A stretch of 64,000 bases of DNA, taken from positions 1 to 64,000 of the forward strand of contig PHBZ01000022.1 in NCBI GenBank assembly GCA_002840755.1. Reading direction: 5' to 3'. Of this stretch, positions 60,510 through 64,000 are shown in pieces. The notes beneath the pieces were generated by a model. It worked only from the letters and a program-made list of their open reading frames with translations, did no database searches and was not told the origin of the DNA. Position numbers and translations under genes: made by a program. The stretch is from Chloroflexi bacterium HGW-Chloroflexi-10. GTDB taxonomy: Bacteria; Chloroflexota; Anaerolineae; Anaerolineales; Anaerolineaceae. Position 1 is the stretch's first letter, and each line of letters starts with the position of its first letter.

Positions 60510-63473
60510 TTAAACCTTTACGTTCACCGCAATACTACAACCGTTTCCTGGTTTGGATACGATCTCAAGTTTCGCATTCAGCAGAATAGCACGTTCACTC
60601 ATAATTCGCAACCCCCAACCAGACGAAGCGGAGAGGTTAAATGCCTGTGAATCAAACCCAATTCCATCATCCCGGACCAGAAGGACCAGATCATTCGTTT
60701 TGTTTTGGTGGAGGCCGATGAAAACATTTTTCGCGGCCGCATGCCGGGCGATATTGCTTAAAGCCTCCTGGGCAATCCGAAATAAGGCGATTTCCAATTT
60801 TTCTGAGTAACGAATATTCTTCTCAAGATTCGTTTCCAGCGCAACAGGAATTGTAAAACGATCATAAAATTGCTGGGCAGCCCATTTTAATGCGGCCAAC
60901 AAACCAAAATCTTCCAAAATTGTCGAATGAAGTTCAGTCATCATCGTGCGAATTCGCTCTGCAGTTTGATCGGTCAACTGAATTGAGTCTTCTACCCTTT
61001 TTTTATAAGCAATCAAATAATCTGGCAGTTGGTTACTTAAAATATTTAAATTAATCCCCAATGCGCTTAAATTTTGCCCTACCTGATCATGCAGTTCGCG
61101 TGCAATCCGCCGTCGCTCATTTTCTTCTGCCTCAGCCAGGCGTGCTGCCAAAGAACGCAATTCTTCACGCTGTTGGGTCACCGACTGTAAAAGCCGGTTA
61201 ATTTCTTCCTGAGCCTGTTTGCGTGCAGTAACTTCATGCAGCGTCACAAAGACCTGATATGGTTCGTTTTCTCCAGGACGAAATTGCGGTTTTGCAAAAA
61301 TATGCAGCCAGGTAAACGCTTGTTTTTGGGAATTATAAACGCCTACATCATCTTTTTGGACAAACTGACCGGTTTTTAAAGCGATTATTGAGGGGAATTC
61401 TGAAGGCGGCAATGCTTTACCATGAACATCTACCACCTGCCAAACCTCATCATAAGAAGTGCTTCCCAAAAATTCTTCGCGTGCCAGCCCAAATATTTCC
61501 AGAGCAGCCGCATTTACATCAATTATTGTACCGTCTGCGTTTTGATAAAACACCCCCTCTGCCATATTCTCAAACATTGTGCGGTATTTTTCTTCACTTT
61601 CCCGTAGTGCTGCTTCAATTCCTTTGCGTTCGGTGATATCCATATTAATGCCAATAAAACCGGAAATGTCACCATTTGGAGCAAATAACCTGGTAGCGTA
61701 CCCCAACACCCAGGTTATTTGCCCATCCGGTTTTTGAAAACGGTATTCCTGTTTCCACTGATCACTGGATCGGCTCAATTGAGACCATTCTTCACCGACC
61801 CGTTGTCGGTCTTGCGAGTACAGGCTATTGACCCAACCATTTCCTAAAGCTTCATTCAGTGTAATACCAGCCATGCGCAGCCATTGTTCGTTTACAAACA
61901 AACACGCGCCAGTCTCGTCGGTAAGATAAATCCCCGCCGGCGCCAATGCTGCTAATGAGCGGAAGCGTTCTTCACTTTGCCGCAAGCGTTCTTCGGTAGC
62001 TGTTCTTTCAGTGATATCCTGGCCCAAAATAGTCAGGCGCACTACCCGACCCTCCTGATCCAATACCGGAAAAATTGCATTGTTTATCAAGCGGCCATTG
62101 CGTTCATCTATAAACCAAACCGGTTTTGCGGTTTCCAGAACCTGAGCAGCATACTGACGGCGCACATCCCCTACTTGATTGTTCACCAATTCATAAACAT
62201 TTGTACCTACCAGACCCTCCTTACGTTTTCCAAATCGTGCTGCCACCGTTTCATTGCAGGCTACAATTCTGCCATCCGGTTCAATTAATAACATCGAATC
62301 CTCAATCGCATCGATTAATGCCTGCAAACTTTGCCATGTTTCCCATAATATGTACTCCGCTTTTTTTCGCTGGGTAATATCCCGAAATGCACCCAGGACA
62401 TATTCCTTACCGGAAAACCAAAAAGCTTTACCTCGTATTTCAACCATTTTCTGAGAACCATCCCCGCAAAGTATTTCAATCTCTGCCGCAGGAACTTCTT
62501 CCTGGGGATGGGCCGGTCGATAAGCAAATGACTGTGCCGCCTTCTCAGATTGAAAATCGGGATGCAATTTGGATTGATGTATCCCGATTATCTGGTTTAA
62601 TGGCTTCTCAAAAAGTTTTCCTGCAACTTCATTGGCATCAATAATTAAACCTGATTCTGCCTCCGCAACGATAATCGCATCCGGAGACAAATTATATAAT
62701 GTCTGAAATTTTTTCTCACTTTCGATGAGTTCTTCCTGTGCTTTTTTTCGGTGAGAAATGTCTGTACAAACGAATAGAAGTTCCCCATGCAGTAAACTTA
62801 CCCGTTTTACTGAAGTCTGAAAGATATGTTCCAAACCCTGTTTATCCAATAGGTTTGTTTCCAATTCATAGTAGTCTTCTACGTTTTGTAAACCTTCTGT
62901 TTGAATAATTTTTTTGCCAAATAATTTCTCAATATTCTTAAACGCCAGGATTTCCTCTGCCGTGTAACCCAACACATGCCTCACATTGGCACAAACATAA
63001 CGAAAATTACCTACCTCATCCGTCAAAAACACCGGATTTGTTATGTTTTCTAAAATCATTTGGTATAAATTTTCGGTTTGCAGCAATTGCAGCCGGTGAA
63101 GCTTGATTTCCAATTCACGTTGAACCGCCTTATTCAACCGCAGCCATTGCCCATGAACAATACAGTCCCTGGCGCCAGCGCGCATCAGATCCACTACAGT
63201 TTCTTCATCCAGTACTTCCGTAACAAACAAACATGGAATATCCTTTGCATGCTGATGCACTAAATCAAGTAACTTAAAACCATCTAAACCCGGCACATCA
63301 TGAGCAGCGAGGATCAAATCCCAATCCGGCTCATTAAATGCATTAAGCAACCCCTCAATAGAATCTATCCGCTGGGAAGTTACCTCAAAACCGCCCCGTT
63401 TTAATGTGTTTATACTTTCAGCAATAGCATCATCAGAATCCTCTACGAACAATATGCGGATTGAATTACCCAT
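60510..63473 (-). CDS. Multi-PAS soluble histidine kinase (HisKA_3)
   Basis: A 987-residue cytoplasmic kinase. In order: a receiver-like domain (about 1-125), five PAS domains (about 135-760), and a NarL-type kinase core with ENERRRIARELHDQVGQNLSALG (His) and EALSNIARHAAAKNV, RDDGIGFD and GWGLRIMSERA. The receiver-like domain reads LILAAHDVPGLDG, with Ala where the phospho-acceptor belongs, so it is degenerate. ATG 63473 follows GTGAGGTTTTT; the frame is open to 63512. It is coupled to the response regulator behind it. Confidence 0.9.
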   Translation of the reverse strand: MGNSIRILFVEDSDDAIAESINTLKRGGFEVTSQRIDSIEGLLNAFNEPDWDLILAAHDVPGLDGFKLLDLVHQHAKDIPCLFVTEVLDEETVVDLMRAGARDCIVHGQWLRLNKAVQRELEIKLHRLQLLQTENLYQMILENITNPVFLTDEVGNFRYVCANVRHVLGYTAEEILAFKNIEKLFGKKIIQTEGLQNVEDYYELETNLLDKQGLEHIFQTSVKRVSLLHGELLFVCTDISHRKKAQEELIESEKKFQTLYNLSPDAIIVAEAESGLIIDANEVAGKLFEKPLNQIIGIHQSKLHPDFQSEKAAQSFAYRPAHPQEEVPAAEIEILCGDGSQKMVEIRGKAFWFSGKEYVLGAFRDITQRKKAEYILWETWQSLQALIDAIEDSMLLIEPDGRIVACNETVAARFGKRKEGLVGTNVYELVNNQVGDVRRQYAAQVLETAKPVWFIDERNGRLINNAIFPVLDQEGRVVRLTILGQDITERTATEERLRQSEERFRSLAALAPAGIYLTDETGACLFVNEQWLRMAGITLNEALGNGWVNSLYSQDRQRVGEEWSQLSRSSDQWKQEYRFQKPDGQITWVLGYATRLFAPNGDISGFIGINMDITERKGIEAALRESEEKYRTMFENMAEGVFYQNADGTIIDVNAAALEIFGLAREEFLGSTSYDEVWQVVDVHGKALPPSEFPSIIALKTGQFVQKDDVGVYNSQKQAFTWLHIFAKPQFRPGENEPYQVFVTLHEVTARKQAQEEINRLLQSVTQQREELRSLAARLAEAEENERRRIARELHDQVGQNLSALGINLNILSNQLPDYLIAYKKRVEDSIQLTDQTAERIRTMMTELHSTILEDFGLLAALKWAAQQFYDRFTIPVALETNLEKNIRYSEKLEIALFRIAQEALSNIARHAAAKNVFIGLHQNKTNDLVLLVRDDGIGFDSQAFNLSASSGWGLRIMSERAILLNAKLEIVSKPGNGCSIAVNVKV

Positions 63474-63535
63474 AAAAACCTCACTCTTGGTCTGATCTAA
63501 GCGGTAAATCAATTATATAGTGATGCTTGTATTAA

Positions 63536-63571
63536 AAGAAAGACACACCGGTGAACTGGTGTGTCTTTCTT
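63536..63571 (-). terminator. Terminator of the secreted protein gene
   Basis: AAGAAAGACACACC and its exact complement form a 14-bp stem with an 8-base loop; the - strand runs on into TTTTAAT. It lies 4 bases after the stop at 63575. Confidence 0.85.
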
Positions 63572-63574
63572 GTT

Positions 63575-64000
63575 TTATTGTACAGTCAACTGGGTATATG
63601 CCTCATTCAGGTTGCCATCCAGATCACTGACCAGGAAGCCAACCACATATCCCCCCGCGGGAGCATACACCTGCTCCCAACTGAAAGCGGAATCAGTGAA
63701 AGTCAGGGTATCGCCATCCTCATAAACGATTTGGGTAACATTACCGGAAGAATCCAGATCCATCCATTTTTGAGAAAGTGTGAAGGTATCTCCAACAGCC
63801 GGGGTGATTTCTGCCGGCGCTCCGGCAGTCTCCGCACCGGTAAACCCGAATATCTGGAATAGTTTTCCATCTTTGAAATACAGGAGCGCGCTGCGCTCCT
63901 CGCCGCTCTCGGCAAACGTATATGTCCCTTTGACCGCATACAATGCATCTTCTGCGCTGGCGCCATAAGCGACCGGATTAAACAAAGCCAATAAAGACTG
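63575..64000 (-). CDS. C-terminal part of a probable exported protein (clostripain-like C-terminus possible)
   Basis: The frame is open to the right edge, so only the last 141 residues are seen. They form beta-rich segments: YTFAESGEERSALLYFKDG, PAVGDTFTLSQKWMDLDSSG, DGDTLTFTDSAFSWEQ and a final GGYVVGFLVSDLDGNLNE. This tail resembles the C-terminal domain I associate with some Anaerolineae clostripain-type (C11) cysteine proteases, but without the catalytic part this is only a guess. An internal TTG near 63991 is not its true start. Confidence 0.5.
   Translation of the reverse strand, partial: QSLLALFNPVAYGASAEDALYAVKGTYTFAESGEERSALLYFKDGKLFQIFGFTGAETAGAPAEITPAVGDTFTLSQKWMDLDSSGNVTQIVYEDGDTLTFTDSAFSWEQVYAPAGGYVVGFLVSDLDGNLNEAYTQLTVQ

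Noticed and set aside
1-64000. CRISPR arrays, tRNA or rRNA genes
   Set aside because: No regularly spaced repeats and no cloverleaf or rRNA signatures were noticed by eye. A tRNA scan would be decisive.

Overview
The window reads as one chromosomal stretch from a bacterium of moderate GC content. Gene style suggests an Anaerolineae-type Chloroflexota: very large PAS/GAF sensor proteins, a MoxR-DUF58-VWA operon, HEAT-type proteins, a bipartite lipoate ligase and many AGGAG-type ribosome sites. That assignment is an inference from protein types; no rRNA, tRNA or CRISPR array was seen.

Layout. 1-6.7 kb: a secreted GLUG/LamG protein cut by the window edge, an orphan PfaD-type enoyl reductase, an AbrB-hydrolase pair, a membrane protein and a NahK-like sugar kinase. 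6.9-11.55 kb: a relic integron. Six small genes all point left (- strand), and most are separated by attC-type imperfect palindromes with RYYYAAC/GTTRRRY ends. At the right end lies an attI-like region followed by the + strand N-terminus of an integron integrase, broken by TAG and cut off exactly at the stop codon of a glycerate kinase gene. A second, shorter copy of the attI-intI head lies inside the array at 8.48-8.62 kb, so the locus looks like two tandem integrons that have decayed. 11.55-16.9 kb: glycerate kinase and hydroxyacid dehydrogenase (divergent), two divergent HEAT-like genes and membrane proteins. 17.2-22.3 kb: a trypsin-like membrane protease followed by MoxR, DUF58 and two VWA proteins.

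22.5-28.6 kb: an oxidoreductase, a phosphotransferase, a WYL regulator with ClbS-like and DUF3795 genes, and an OmpR-type two-component pair. 28.8-33.7 kb: a surface module in two transcription units: VTC domain-DUF4956-CotH, then DUF4405-small membrane protein-Tat lipoprotein. Both units start behind the same 18-base box at the same distance from a -10 element, so they are probably co-regulated, perhaps by the adjacent response regulator.

34-43 kb: a GH13 maltodextrin hydrolase with its MarR regulator (three GTTGA-n4-TCAAC operators), a MazEF module, and a TetR-controlled set of class II aldolase, class III aminotransferase, MFS transporter and FGGY kinase. 43-48.2 kb: a CPBP protease, a DUF1521/MIIA-type putative self-cleaving protein, a TetR regulator and lipA-lplB-lplA. 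48.2-64 kb: an M20 amidohydrolase, an ABC-2 export operon, a NarL-type two-component pair, a 1509-residue PAS/GAF/HD-GYP protein, a 987-residue PAS histidine kinase with its response regulator, and the C-terminal end of a secreted protein cut by the right edge.
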